Assembly: GCA_937981985.1 (NCBI GenBank)
Contig: CALJNB010000135.1
Span: 1-34,897 of the forward strand
Source: an uncultured bacterium
GTDB taxonomy: Bacteria > Myxococcota_A > Bradymonadia > Bradymonadales > Bradymonadaceae
Direction: 5' to 3'
Length of the DNA stretch: 34,897 bases
The notes beneath the pieces are model-generated. The model searched no databases. It was not told the origin of the DNA and was given only the letters and a program-made list of their open reading frames with translations. This document shows positions 24,351-32,828 of this stretch, piece after piece. Within the stretch, counting starts at the first letter, position 1. Each line of letters starts with the position of its first letter. The position numbers and the translations under genes were made by a program.

Positions 24351-25560
24351 AGGGAGGCGAAGATTGGCCCTCATCATTGTCTCCCCAACATTTTAACGAG
24401 TTGTCGGTTTTAATTCCGCAGACGTGATTGTTACCGGCCTTGATTTCTAAAAAGCGATGGGATTCAGCCACCGAATACCCTCCACTACAAAAAGCTTTAT
24501 CACTCGCGCTAATATTACAAAAGAAGTCCTCGCCGGAAGTAATTTGTTTGATCGAGACGTTATCGACGGCAAATAGAAATCCCCAACATTCTAAACTTTG
24601 CTTATCGTCTGCCATCCCGCAAACCAGTTGATCACCCGTGCTTACCTGACTGAAACTATCTATAGGTATATCGCTACCAATTGCACTGTACGGGAACGCC
24701 CCCCAACACGAAACTTTGCCCTGGGTGTTTAACGCGCATGAATAGTCTTTTGCAGCATCAATATCTTTATACTGCCCATTCGGGGGATTGGCCTTTCCAC
24801 CAGTATTGTCGCCCCAACATTGTAATGAGCCGTTGAGCAATATCCCACACGCATGAAACTCGCCGACGGCCACTGCTTTAAATTTCCCAGGGGGCGAGGC
24901 TAATAATCCGTTGGCAAAACTCCCCCAACACTTTAACGAACCATCCGCTTTTAGCCCACAAGCGTGACGCTCTCCACCGGACAGATTGACAAAGGTGTCA
25001 TTTGCCGGTGTGGTAATACCAAAGTTACTCGTCCCCCAGCATTCGGCCTTATTTTGCGAGTTAAGATAGCAACTATAATCCTTGCCACTGGTGATTCGAC
25101 CTGTATTTAGACAACCGGTCTTATCTAAATCACACGTTGAATTGCACGAAAGAACTCCACCCAAAAACCCCTCAGTGATGCAGCTTTTTCCCCCTAGATT
25201 CTCACCGTCACAAGTTTCAGTATTATTGACTAACGCGTCCCCACACTTTGGACCTTCGACGACATCTTCCGCGATATCTTCAACAACATCCGCCGCTACA
25301 TCGCTTACTGTATCTAAAACCACGTCGTTTGCGACGTCTTGGCCTACGTCATTCATCACGGACATGTCAGGTAGCGTCATATCCGAATTATAACGCACAT
25401 CACCGTGGTCCAAACCCGCATCGTTGGATGTGTCGGTATAGCTCATATCTTCTTTTTTATTGTTAGCTTTAGGGGAGTTGTTCACCGTCCCCAAGATCGG
25501 TCGATCATCTGAAAGATTACATCCCAAACATGCTATGATAAGGACGAGCCATATTTTCAT
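24349..25560 (-). CDS. RCC1-like repeat lipoprotein
   Basis: A 403-residue paralogue of the neighbouring gene. From the ATG at 25560 it begins 'MKIWLVLIIACLGCNLSDD', a lipoprotein signal aligning with that of the 23076 gene ('SGCNLSD'). The linker is unusually repetitive: 'DVGQDVANDVVLDTVSDV' continuing in the same D-V pattern for ~30 residues. Next come the Cys module ('CGDALVNNTETCDGENLG' to 'CNSTCDLDKTGC') and seven CWG-type blades ending 'KCWGDNDEGQSSPP'. The frame stays open to an ATG at 25674, but those 38 residues would bury the signal peptide, so I reject them. Together with the 23076 gene it looks like a tandem duplication. Confidence 0.85.
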   Translation of the reverse strand: MKIWLVLIIACLGCNLSDDRPILGTVNNSPKANNKKEDMSYTDTSNDAGLDHGDVRYNSDMTLPDMSVMNDVGQDVANDVVLDTVSDVAADVVEDIAEDVVEGPKCGDALVNNTETCDGENLGGKSCITEGFLGGVLSCNSTCDLDKTGCLNTGRITSGKDYSCYLNSQNKAECWGTSNFGITTPANDTFVNLSGGERHACGLKADGSLKCWGSFANGLLASPPGKFKAVAVGEFHACGILLNGSLQCWGDNTGGKANPPNGQYKDIDAAKDYSCALNTQGKVSCWGAFPYSAIGSDIPIDSFSQVSTGDQLVCGMADDKQSLECWGFLFAVDNVSIKQITSGEDFFCNISASDKAFCSGGYSVAESHRFLEIKAGNNHVCGIKTDNSLKCWGDNDEGQSSPP

Positions 25561-25793
25561 TATCGAATACCATCTTTTACTGAAGTGATTTCTTACTAAG
25601 GTACCTTTTTTTTTAATTGTGAGCAAAACTTTGCTAAATCCGGATAAAAGAATGGCGAATAACGATGCCTTCATGGGTGCGAAAATAGCGCGAATTTTGA
25701 ACTACCAAATTCCTCCTGGCAGTGGCGGGAAAACGCCTCTTAATCGACGCAAGTCTTGCTCACGTTTGTTCCGCTTTCACTCAGGTCTGGGTC

Positions 25794-27839
25794 TTAGAGT
25801 TCATTCAGTTTAGTCAGATTTAGGCCGCCCGTATAGGCGTATGAGACGTAGTCATCGTATCCGTAGACAACCAAACCAAAAGGAATTTGGTTTTGGCTCG
25901 TTACATAGTGGGGACCGGGTTCAACAGGAATATGTGCGCGTGTAATTCCGGCCTCCTCCAAAACTTCAAAATCGAAATCACTTAAATCTAAATCAACCCC
26001 ATCAAGCTTGATGGTAAATCCAGGTTGGATGATAATAGTAATATAGCTTACGAAATAGGTAGGTGGAGTGAGAAAAGAATATTCAGATCTAAATTGTTCC
26101 TCAGGTGGAACCAAAAAATAGGCGGGATCGCCTGCGTGAGATCCGAATGCAGGGTTAGCTTCAACACTGCCCTGACCCGATAAAAACGCGCCAACCATCA
26201 GAGGTTTTCCGGATTCGGCTACAAACATTTTTTTGGAACCTACAACGCACGAGTCACCAGCATCTAAGGTAAATATTCCACTCGCGGGATCAGTTGAAAA
26301 ATCCTGACATGGCTTAACCGCACCGCTGGTTTGACGAAGTACATTCACATCTTCACGGTAGTTCAAATTAATACCGGTCGAGATCACTGTCTGATTTTCC
26401 AATGCGAGGAATTTAAAATAGGTCCCCTCTAAGGTTGTTTCCGCGACATTGCCGCGAATCTTTAGAGGCGCTGCATAAAATCGACGTCCCCATGTCTCCA
26501 TCGGAAAAAGTTGAGATTCTAAGTGATCACATGCAGCATTCCCGTCCGGTACGAAGGCACATGTATGTCCGCCAAAAACCGAAACCGGTTTTGATGTTGC
26601 AATTCGAGCACCCGTTAAGTCATGATCTCTTGCCATAGCACCTAGGTTGAGAACTTCGTGAGGTTGAAGCGTTGTCGTAATCATGCCTTGGTCACTCGGT
26701 CCTACGATGAGGTCACTACTATTTGGGTATAAGATATCAGAATAAGCAACCCCGCGACTCGATGGACGCAGGTTAACCGTAACTCGCGTGTCGGGCTCGG
26801 TCGCCACTACCGTCATAGTAGCGGAGTAGGAAGTGTCGCCACCCGCCGGGGTCCAAACCTCATACCCCATAAACATATAATCACTAGTCAAAGCACTCTT
26901 TGGGAGTAGTAAACTTGCATCGTTTGTGAAGTTATAATTACAACATAAGGGATTAAATTGATAAGCAACGATCGGTTGTGAAGAAACCACACGGTAAGCG
27001 CTCTTACTAAGTGATGATTCTTTAAAAGGTAATCTTCGTTCAGGAAGAATAAGCGTTAATATGGACTGCCGCGGAAGAGGTATATTTTCAATCGGTCCGG
27101 AGACATCGAGAAGTTTAACCCCATTCTGATCAACCAATTCACTCCTGACTGTTACCAATGGGACGCCGGGGAATATAGTGTCTGACCCGACTAAACGCGA
27201 AGCATCGGCAATCGCAAAATCGCCACTATCAGAATATACGTTTACCAAAGCATCGTACTCAGTTGAGGTGTTGGCTAAGACGATCGCAAAGGGAGGTTCT
27301 TCTTCCGTAGGAAGATCTCCGTCCTCGTTTAGAAGCGCGTTGTCCAATTCAACAGCCCAATATTCACAACCGATATAACTCCGGTTGAGCTCGGCAACTT
27401 GGCAACGATCAAGACAGTTGCCCGCCTCACACTGCGCCGCACCTGAACAAGACTCAAGAGTTTCCCAAGCACTACCATCGGAATTACACTTTTCACGCGC
27501 CCCATCCACCAAGCATCTTCCCTGATTAGGAATGCAAGCTACACTTACGCATACAGCATCACGACACACCTCGGGTCCATTTGTTGTCGGGCAAGAAGCA
27601 GGAAAAGTCATCGTCCCATCCGATGAACATTTTTGTATTGCAGCCGTATTTTCGGCACCGCAACGCACGATGGTATCCGCTTCGCAAATGGTCTCTGGAA
27701 GATCCGATCCACCGTCTTTCATGGATAGATCACTTTCAACCGGATCGATGGGATTATCCGGGCATCCGCTACATCCCAAAGCAAGAATGAAAAACGAAAC
27801 AATAAAAACCAACACAGTATTATATTTAAACGTATACAT
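25794..27839 (-). CDS. IgGFc-binding-like lipoprotein
   Basis: A 681-residue exported protein. The signal 'VLVFIVSFFILALGCSGC' has lipobox ALGC. Residues ~50-150 form a Cys-rich region of short repeats ('CSSDGTMTFPASC', 'CNSDGSAWETLESC', 'CSGAAQCEAGNC'). The remainder matches the IgGFc-binding N-terminal-type domain of myxobacterial and planctomycete proteins: 'VVSSQPIVAYQFNP', 'SDYMFMGYEVW', 'TSKPVSVFGGHTCAFVP', 'GRRFYAAPLKIRG' and 'GKPLMVGAFLSGQG'. The natural ligand in bacteria is unknown; adhesion is the usual guess. It starts 24 bases after the stop of the gene ending at 27864, with AGAAGAA as ribosome site, so the two are probably co-transcribed. Confidence 0.87.
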   Translation of the reverse strand: MYTFKYNTVLVFIVSFFILALGCSGCPDNPIDPVESDLSMKDGGSDLPETICEADTIVRCGAENTAAIQKCSSDGTMTFPASCPTTNGPEVCRDAVCVSVACIPNQGRCLVDGAREKCNSDGSAWETLESCSGAAQCEAGNCLDRCQVAELNRSYIGCEYWAVELDNALLNEDGDLPTEEEPPFAIVLANTSTEYDALVNVYSDSGDFAIADASRLVGSDTIFPGVPLVTVRSELVDQNGVKLLDVSGPIENIPLPRQSILTLILPERRLPFKESSLSKSAYRVVSSQPIVAYQFNPLCCNYNFTNDASLLLPKSALTSDYMFMGYEVWTPAGGDTSYSATMTVVATEPDTRVTVNLRPSSRGVAYSDILYPNSSDLIVGPSDQGMITTTLQPHEVLNLGAMARDHDLTGARIATSKPVSVFGGHTCAFVPDGNAACDHLESQLFPMETWGRRFYAAPLKIRGNVAETTLEGTYFKFLALENQTVISTGINLNYREDVNVLRQTSGAVKPCQDFSTDPASGIFTLDAGDSCVVGSKKMFVAESGKPLMVGAFLSGQGSVEANPAFGSHAGDPAYFLVPPEEQFRSEYSFLTPPTYFVSYITIIIQPGFTIKLDGVDLDLSDFDFEVLEEAGITRAHIPVEPGPHYVTSQNQIPFGLVVYGYDDYVSYAYTGGLNLTKLNEL

Positions 27840-27863
27840 ATCTAATTCTTCTTGGAATGAGTC

Positions 27864-28571
27864 TTATTTTGTGGGCGTCCACGGCGTTTCACCTTCCGAA
27901 GCCGCACCGCAAGGGTGAAGACTACCCGTATGCCATACGCGGAAACTTTGAAATGATTCGCTAATCGCTAGTAGCGCACCGTCAAGGCGCTGGCGAGGCG
28001 TCTTTTTATATTTCTTTTTCTTGGTTTTATCGACGACTAGAGTTCCTTCAATGTTGTCCTTTTGCTCCAAAGTCGCGAGATGTTCATTTGCGAGGCGTTC
28101 GAGGAAAAAGAAGTGGTTATCAACATGTTTAAACCAGGCCATTAATTCTGATTCGATTCCTTTAGCGGACAAGGTTTCAAAATCGCGAAAGGTCGATGTA
28201 GGTACAGTTTCTTTGATTTCCGTGAGCCGTAATTTTAGAGCAAGCAATTTCGATAAAAGCGGTCTCACCTCAGCCTCTGTGCCATCGATGAGTTTTTTAG
28301 ATAATTGATTATCGAGAGCTTTAAATTCGACCCCAATTTGTTTGGCAGAAGCGATAATGGCCCGACACTGTGGGTCGTTGGTATCTTTCAGGACGTTCTT
28401 CTCTCCGGATTCAATATCTAGGTCGGGTTGAAAGACGTCCGCGTTTTTAGAGATAAAGATAAAAGCGCCCACGACCAAAACTGCCAAAAATGCGGAGATG
28501 CCCAGAATCCGTAACATTCTAGCTTTCTCTTGCTTGGCAAGTTCATTTACAGCTGGTTCTTTATCACTCAT
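27864..28571 (-). CDS. Single-pass membrane protein of unknown function
   Basis: A 235-residue protein. A short charged N-terminus leads into one membrane helix ('ILGISAFLAVLVVGAFIFI', ~22-40). The outer part is mostly helical and charged ('LSKLLALKLRLTEIKETVP') and could be coiled coil. A Lys-rich patch ('KTKKKKYKKTPRQR') and a short tail with a single Cys ('LHPCGAASEG') end the protein. No family was recognised. A good AAGGAG site precedes the ATG. It is first in a run of four minus-strand envelope genes and lies just upstream of the IgGFc-binding-like lipoprotein, so the two may work together. Confidence 0.75.
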   Translation of the reverse strand: MSDKEPAVNELAKQEKARMLRILGISAFLAVLVVGAFIFISKNADVFQPDLDIESGEKNVLKDTNDPQCRAIIASAKQIGVEFKALDNQLSKKLIDGTEAEVRPLLSKLLALKLRLTEIKETVPTSTFRDFETLSAKGIESELMAWFKHVDNHFFFLERLANEHLATLEQKDNIEGTLVVDKTKKKKYKKTPRQRLDGALLAISESFQSFRVWHTGSLHPCGAASEGETPWTPTK

Positions 28572-28607
28572 CTATATCTCCTTCTTATGGCACCTCGAAG
28601 GTAGCAA

Positions 28608-28613
28608 ATTATA
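28608..28613 (-). promoter_or_regulatory. Candidate -10 element for the envelope gene run
   Basis: TATAAT on the minus strand (28613 to 28608) is a perfect -10 hexamer about 37 bases before the ATG at 28571. No good -35 lies 17 bases upstream (CTATGG), so promoter strength is uncertain. Confidence 0.4.
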
Positions 28614-28744
28614 GAAAAAATTGGGAACATCCATAGAAATTTGACAAAAAGTTGAATTCGGCGTTTGAGGATGTTATCAGCGCGTAGATTTGTTGGACAT
28701 TTGTCTTACAGATCGTAACATCTGTTTTTATAACTGAGGTATAA

Positions 28745-29857
28745 GTGGATACAACTACATTTCTACAACGACATTTAGAAGCTTCTGAAGACGAAACACC
28801 TCGTCTGATTGAAATGGCAAATACCGCGCTAGTTGAGGGTACCGAATATTCGGTTGCAAATAGCTCCGACGATAAACTTTGGAGATATCTCCAATATCCA
28901 TACTATTTGGGTTTATTCGCGCGTCGCGTTATCAACGCTTCCGGTATTACCATGGCTGTTAAAGAGCGATTATGCCATGCCGTCCTGCAGATTAATGTCC
29001 ATTTAGACCAAGGACAGGAGCCTGGACCAGGTTTGTTTCAGCTTTCAGCATGGTTAGGCGCGACCGACCTTCTAACGCGAGACGATTTCATCGGATTGCG
29101 GCGTGGCTTGGTTTGGCTTCCGCGTTTGACTAAGAGCTATATCGAATCTGTGGATTTCATTTTCCCCGCTCTCGACGGCCTCTTAACTCATAAGGCAATT
29201 TCACACGAAGAAGCTGCCGAGTTTGTACTAATGGTGCTTACCGCTAAAGAAGCAATCGGTTCACAAGGTCGAGAAATTTTCGACTATGTTATGGAAATGG
29301 AGAAAATGGATGCTGATCTTCGGCGTCGCATCTGCGAACTCGTCGTTGGCAACGCCATTCCTTTCCCACGTGGAAAGTTTGACCATCCAATTGAAACTTC
29401 GCCGGACGAAAAAGATCGTTTGAGCATCCGTTTCCTTCCAGGGAATGTTCGTCGTCGTGCTGTCGTTTGGTTAGCACGTTTGGGGCAAAGTCCTCAGGAC
29501 TTGCTTAAAGAGCTTCTCAAGCCTGGTACTGTTCGCGATTACGGCGGAGACCAAGTTGCAAGCGGCGCATTAGATCTCCTCGACGAATGTTGGGGTGATA
29601 TAGAAGAAGAATTTGCAGTTCGTTTGTTGAAAAGGGCAGCAGATCTTCCTGATACGGCCGTCAGAAAAAGGGCCTATATTCTTGGCGAAAAATATCTTGG
29701 ACTTGATTTCCTTCGCCAGTCCTTGGACGACAAAGCTAAATCACTTCGCGAGTGGGCCGAGGAACGTATTGAACGACGTGAGTCTGGTGAAATGCCGACG
29801 CCTGACGAGTTACGCGCCGAGCTAGAAGAGGAAATATCCGATAGAGAAGCTGCTTAA
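28745..29857 (+). CDS. Helical-repeat (HEAT-like) protein of unknown function
   Basis: A 370-residue soluble protein with no signal or membrane segment. It is almost entirely helical; the C-terminal third shows HEAT-like pairs ('NVRRRAVVWLARLGQSPQDL', 'FAVRLLKRAADLPDTAVRKR', 'DKAKSLREWAEERIERRE'), which often serve as protein-binding scaffolds. The N-terminal part ('FLQRHLEASEDETPRLIEMA', 'WRYLQYPYYLGLFARRV') is less repetitive. No family was recognised. The start is GTG with TGAGG six bases upstream. A weak promoter pair TTGGAC-N17-TAACAT lies ahead. It is a single-gene unit ended by a clear terminator, divergent from the envelope gene run. Confidence 0.78.
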   Translation: MDTTTFLQRHLEASEDETPRLIEMANTALVEGTEYSVANSSDDKLWRYLQYPYYLGLFARRVINASGITMAVKERLCHAVLQINVHLDQGQEPGPGLFQLSAWLGATDLLTRDDFIGLRRGLVWLPRLTKSYIESVDFIFPALDGLLTHKAISHEEAAEFVLMVLTAKEAIGSQGREIFDYVMEMEKMDADLRRRICELVVGNAIPFPRGKFDHPIETSPDEKDRLSIRFLPGNVRRRAVVWLARLGQSPQDLLKELLKPGTVRDYGGDQVASGALDLLDECWGDIEEEFAVRLLKRAADLPDTAVRKRAYILGEKYLGLDFLRQSLDDKAKSLREWAEERIERRESGEMPTPDELRAELEEEISDREAA

Positions 29858-29880
29858 TTCAGCAAGCGACCTAGCCTTTT

Positions 29881-29908
29881 AGCCCTGACCTTGGTTGGGG
29901 CTTTTTTT
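29881..29908 (+). terminator. Intrinsic terminator after the HEAT-like gene
   Basis: AGCCC (29881-29885) pairs with GGGCT (29898-29902), extended inward by wobble and Watson-Crick pairs to a CTTG loop, then a T-run to 29908. Confidence 0.85.
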
Positions 29909-30007
29909 GTCGAAATTTCTCGGAAAAGTGGTCCAAGGTTTTGGTTGTAGACCGATTCGTTTTCCTGCACTAAATTAAAGATAAGTAGGTTCCAAACAGG
30001 GTTCAAA

Positions 30008-31162
30008 ATGGCTAAGCGCGTCGAAAAACACCGGCTGGAAAAATCAAAGATTTACCTCGGGAAACCCCGTTCTCTTCTTCGTTTTGTTCTCAAATTGGCT
30101 CTAATCGAAGTTGCGATCAGTCCAATTCTAGCATGTGATCCATTGGGTACGGACTTCGCTGAGACCGAAGCCGCAATTTCCTACGAAAGTTTTCAACCTA
30201 AAGTAAAGCGTAAGGGCACTTCCTCTGATCTTCGAGTGATGACTTGGAACGTGAAATTTGCCGGTGGTAGAATCGATTTCTTTTTCGATTGTCATGGGAA
30301 GCGCGTTCATATGACCGAAGAAGAGGTCCGAAAAAACTTAGCTGGTCTTGCCGAAAAAATTCGCGCTTATGACCCTGATATTTTGCTCCTTCAGGAGATA
30401 GATACCGACTCCAAACGGACCGCACATATCGATATGTTGCAGTATCTTTTAGACAACACCGATCTCAACTACGCCAGTTATGCATCTCAGTGGAAAGTAG
30501 ACTTCGTTCCGAGTTATGGTCTTGGACAGATCAATTCGGGGAACGCGATTTTGTCGCGGTGGAAGCTAGAAAATTCAAAACGAATCGCATTACCTAGAAT
30601 CGAAGAACAAGATGCGTTAACTCAATACTTTTGGCTTCAGCGCAACCTATTAGTCTCAGAAGTCAAAACCCCCAAAGGCGCTCTTTCGATCGTAAACGTG
30701 CATACATCAGCGTTTTCAAAAGATGGAACCAAGCAAAAACAAATTGATATATTCAAAGAATATCTTGATGGATTAGACGAGGCAGGGAAACGCTTTGTTG
30801 CAGGTGGAGATCTAAACGCCATACCCCCCGGTTCCGAACAAACCTCTAATTTTGAAGATAGCGTATGTCCAAAAGGAGATTTCGAAGCTGACGATTACAG
30901 TAAAGAGACAACCTGGATGCAACCTTTATATGAGACTTACGTCCCCGCAATTTCTTTGACGGACTACCAAGCCAACAACGCGCCCTACGCGAGTCACACA
31001 ACCGATAAATCAGGATTCTGGAATCGTAAACTTGACTACCTCTTCACGAACGAAACTTTTTCCAACGGGATGGTCCACCAAGATGTTTCGACAGGAGAAT
31101 TTGAAACTATGAAACTATCCGATCATGCTCCGGTGACGGTGAATCTGAGATGGGAAGAATGA
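30008..31162 (+). CDS. Endonuclease/exonuclease/phosphatase-family lipoprotein
   Basis: A 384-residue protein. A basic N-terminus leads to 'FVLKLALIEVAISPILAC', a probable lipoprotein signal (lipobox ILAC), so it acts in the envelope or outside. The EEP fold is clear: 'LRVMTWNVKFAGG' (Asn), 'DPDILLLQEIDTDSKRT' (metal Glu), 'INSGNAILSRW', 'SIVNVHTSAF', 'RFVAGGDLNAIPPGSE' (Asp/Asn pair), 'RKLDYLFTNE' and 'LSDHAPVTVNL' (catalytic Asp-His). All expected catalytic residues are present. Members cut DNA, phospholipid head groups or phosphoinositides; the substrate here is not evident. The ~43-residue basic leader is long for a lipoprotein. Its stop overlaps the next gene as ATGA. Confidence 0.87.
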   Translation: MAKRVEKHRLEKSKIYLGKPRSLLRFVLKLALIEVAISPILACDPLGTDFAETEAAISYESFQPKVKRKGTSSDLRVMTWNVKFAGGRIDFFFDCHGKRVHMTEEEVRKNLAGLAEKIRAYDPDILLLQEIDTDSKRTAHIDMLQYLLDNTDLNYASYASQWKVDFVPSYGLGQINSGNAILSRWKLENSKRIALPRIEEQDALTQYFWLQRNLLVSEVKTPKGALSIVNVHTSAFSKDGTKQKQIDIFKEYLDGLDEAGKRFVAGGDLNAIPPGSEQTSNFEDSVCPKGDFEADDYSKETTWMQPLYETYVPAISLTDYQANNAPYASHTTDKSGFWNRKLDYLFTNETFSNGMVHQDVSTGEFETMKLSDHAPVTVNLRWEE

Positions 31163-31932
31163 AGGCAAAGAGTCTATACTTGCTTCTCGTTCTTAGTTCA
31201 CAACTCATGGCACTAAACGCATTGGCGGAGAATAAGAACTGGACCGAAGACCAAGCAAACCTACTCCCTCAAGGACGTTGGGAAACCGGGCTGTTTTCAC
31301 AACTTCGTTACGGTGTAACCGACAACATCGAACTTCAAACACACCCGCTTGCATTTTTTATGATCCCAAACCTCGCTGCGAAGATCGCCCTACCCGTTCA
31401 GGGTAATTGGAACATCGCTTCCAAACATTCGCTTCATGTTCCAACCTACCTATTACGAGCAATATCGAACGAAGGAACCGGAGGGGTATTACCGCTTAAT
31501 TCTGAAATTCCATTCATGGTCAGTATGGGTACCGGCCTTGTTGCGACGACTCAAATTGGTCTGTCGTCGCACTCTCTTTCGATCGAAACAGGATTTGTCG
31601 TTACTCCAAAATTTGGCAACTCAAACTTCCCTGAATTGGAGCTTCCCCTTCTATATCTTCGAACCGCGTCTTATCACGATACGATCTCAGTAAAAGGAAG
31701 CATCGCTTTACAAGGTAGGTTATGGAATGATTTTCATTATTCCATTCAACAACAAGCAATGATTGCTCCCAACTATAATGGCGCTTTTTCTTTAGAACAG
31801 ACTGCAAAAATCATGTGGCGTCTCCACGAAAATTTCGAACTTATGCTCGGTGTTGATGGTGTCATCACCCGATATCCGCGTCAGACCCGACTCAACATTT
31901 TTCCTCTTTTTGACGCACGTTTCGGGTTTTAG
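31159..31932 (+). CDS. Predicted outer-membrane beta-barrel protein
   Basis: A 257-residue exported protein with a classical signal peptide 'SLYLLLVLSSQLMALNALAE' and probable cleavage after ALA. The mature part alternates short polar and aromatic strands ('WETGLFSQLRYGVTDNIELQ', 'HSLSIETGFVVTPKFG') and ends '..LFDARFGF', a C-terminal Phe typical of outer-membrane barrels. No named family. I chose ATG 31159 because it forms an ATGA overlap with the upstream EEP gene; an in-frame ATG at 31150 is the alternative. The coupling suggests that the barrel and the phosphatase-fold lipoprotein act together. Confidence 0.75.
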   Translation: MKAKSLYLLLVLSSQLMALNALAENKNWTEDQANLLPQGRWETGLFSQLRYGVTDNIELQTHPLAFFMIPNLAAKIALPVQGNWNIASKHSLHVPTYLLRAISNEGTGGVLPLNSEIPFMVSMGTGLVATTQIGLSSHSLSIETGFVVTPKFGNSNFPELELPLLYLRTASYHDTISVKGSIALQGRLWNDFHYSIQQQAMIAPNYNGAFSLEQTAKIMWRLHENFELMLGVDGVITRYPRQTRLNIFPLFDARFGF

Positions 31933-31937
31933 CAGCG

Positions 31938-32819
31938 CTAGCTTGTCGGTGGAAAACCAAAACTTAACTTAATCGCTTGATACTCGACCGAGATTTCGCC
32001 TTCGGCGCTTCGAATTATGAGCGTGTCTTCTTTCCAAGTTTTATAATCTTCGGGCAAGTCTGTTTTCGCGATACAAGCAAAAAGTGCGATGTCATGATCG
32101 CGACCTTCTTGAAGACTAACCTTACGCCACCGAAATAAACGAAGGTTCGATTCAGCGATTGCAGCCATAGCGCGTTCAAGCTGATGGTCAGGATTAATCG
32201 GAAAAACGAAGACGAAAATACCTCCGGGAAGAAGATGTTTCTCGGCCTTCTGAACGTATGCCTTAATGTCTCCTCGTATTTCAAATCGGCACGCTTGTTT
32301 TTGAGCATGAAGAGAAACAACACCATCACTTTCTGGCCAATATGGGGGTGTGCCTGTTATTAAGTCAAATTTCTCATCGTCATTTAGCGCTTCACTTCTG
32401 AAGTCTCCTTTTCGAATGTCTACGCGATCTGAAATCCCATTATAAGCCATCGATTTTTTTGCCAACTCGATACTCACTTCTTGGGCCTCAACGGTAACGA
32501 AGTTTACGTTCTGTAATTTCCATGCCATCGTCATCGCTACCGTTCCGATGCCGCTTCCCAAGTCCAACACCTTTGTGGGTGAAGGCGCGCATAAGGTCGC
32601 ATACCAAGCGGTCAGTAAATCATCAGTTGAGAAACGATGTCCTTTTTTTAATTGAACGATTCGAAAATGTCCGCAGAGGGCATCTACGCTTTCGTCTTTT
32701 TGTATCGCGATGCTCTTCGCCGCTTCAAGATCAGGAAGCGGGCCCGGTTTGGTCCAGCCTTTAAAAGAAGGCCCAATATTGGCGATTCCCATATCTGCTA
32801 AAATTTTTGAGTCTGACAT
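31938..32819 (-). CDS. TrmN6-like SAM-dependent methyltransferase
   Basis: A 293-residue class I methyltransferase. The SAM-binding motif is 'VLDLGSGIGTVAMTMAW'; 'FVTVEAQEVSIELAKK' carries the ribose-binding acidic region, and 'DLITGTPPYWPE' is the amino-methylating (N/D)PPY motif with Thr at the first position. 'GHRFSTDDLLTAWYA' before the SAM site is typical of TrmN6, which methylates A37 of tRNA(Val). RsmC/PrmC-type relatives cannot be fully excluded. I chose ATG 32819 because AGGAAAGA precedes it and it lies 7 bases after moeA stops; the upstream ATG at 32864 would overlap moeA. It is probably co-transcribed with moeA. Confidence 0.82.
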   Translation of the reverse strand: MSDSKILADMGIANIGPSFKGWTKPGPLPDLEAAKSIAIQKDESVDALCGHFRIVQLKKGHRFSTDDLLTAWYATLCAPSPTKVLDLGSGIGTVAMTMAWKLQNVNFVTVEAQEVSIELAKKSMAYNGISDRVDIRKGDFRSEALNDDEKFDLITGTPPYWPESDGVVSLHAQKQACRFEIRGDIKAYVQKAEKHLLPGGIFVFVFPINPDHQLERAMAAIAESNLRLFRWRKVSLQEGRDHDIALFACIAKTDLPEDYKTWKEDTLIIRSAEGEISVEYQAIKLSFGFPPTS

Positions 32820-32820
32820 T

Positions 32821-32828
32821 TCTTTCCT
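32821..32828 (-). promoter_or_regulatory. Ribosome binding site choosing ATG 32819
   Basis: AGGAAAGA on the minus strand lies directly before ATG 32819 and overlaps the moeA stop codon. This supports the shorter methyltransferase and coupled translation. Confidence 0.55.

Noticed and set aside
25619-25813. A 64-codon plus-strand frame between two lipoprotein genes
   Set aside because: No ribosome site or family signature; it runs into the 3' end of the IgGFc-binding-like gene on the other strand.
27532-27918. A 128-codon plus-strand frame opposite the start of the IgGFc-binding-like gene
   Set aside because: It lies antisense to a signal peptide and a Cys-rich region; no signature of its own.
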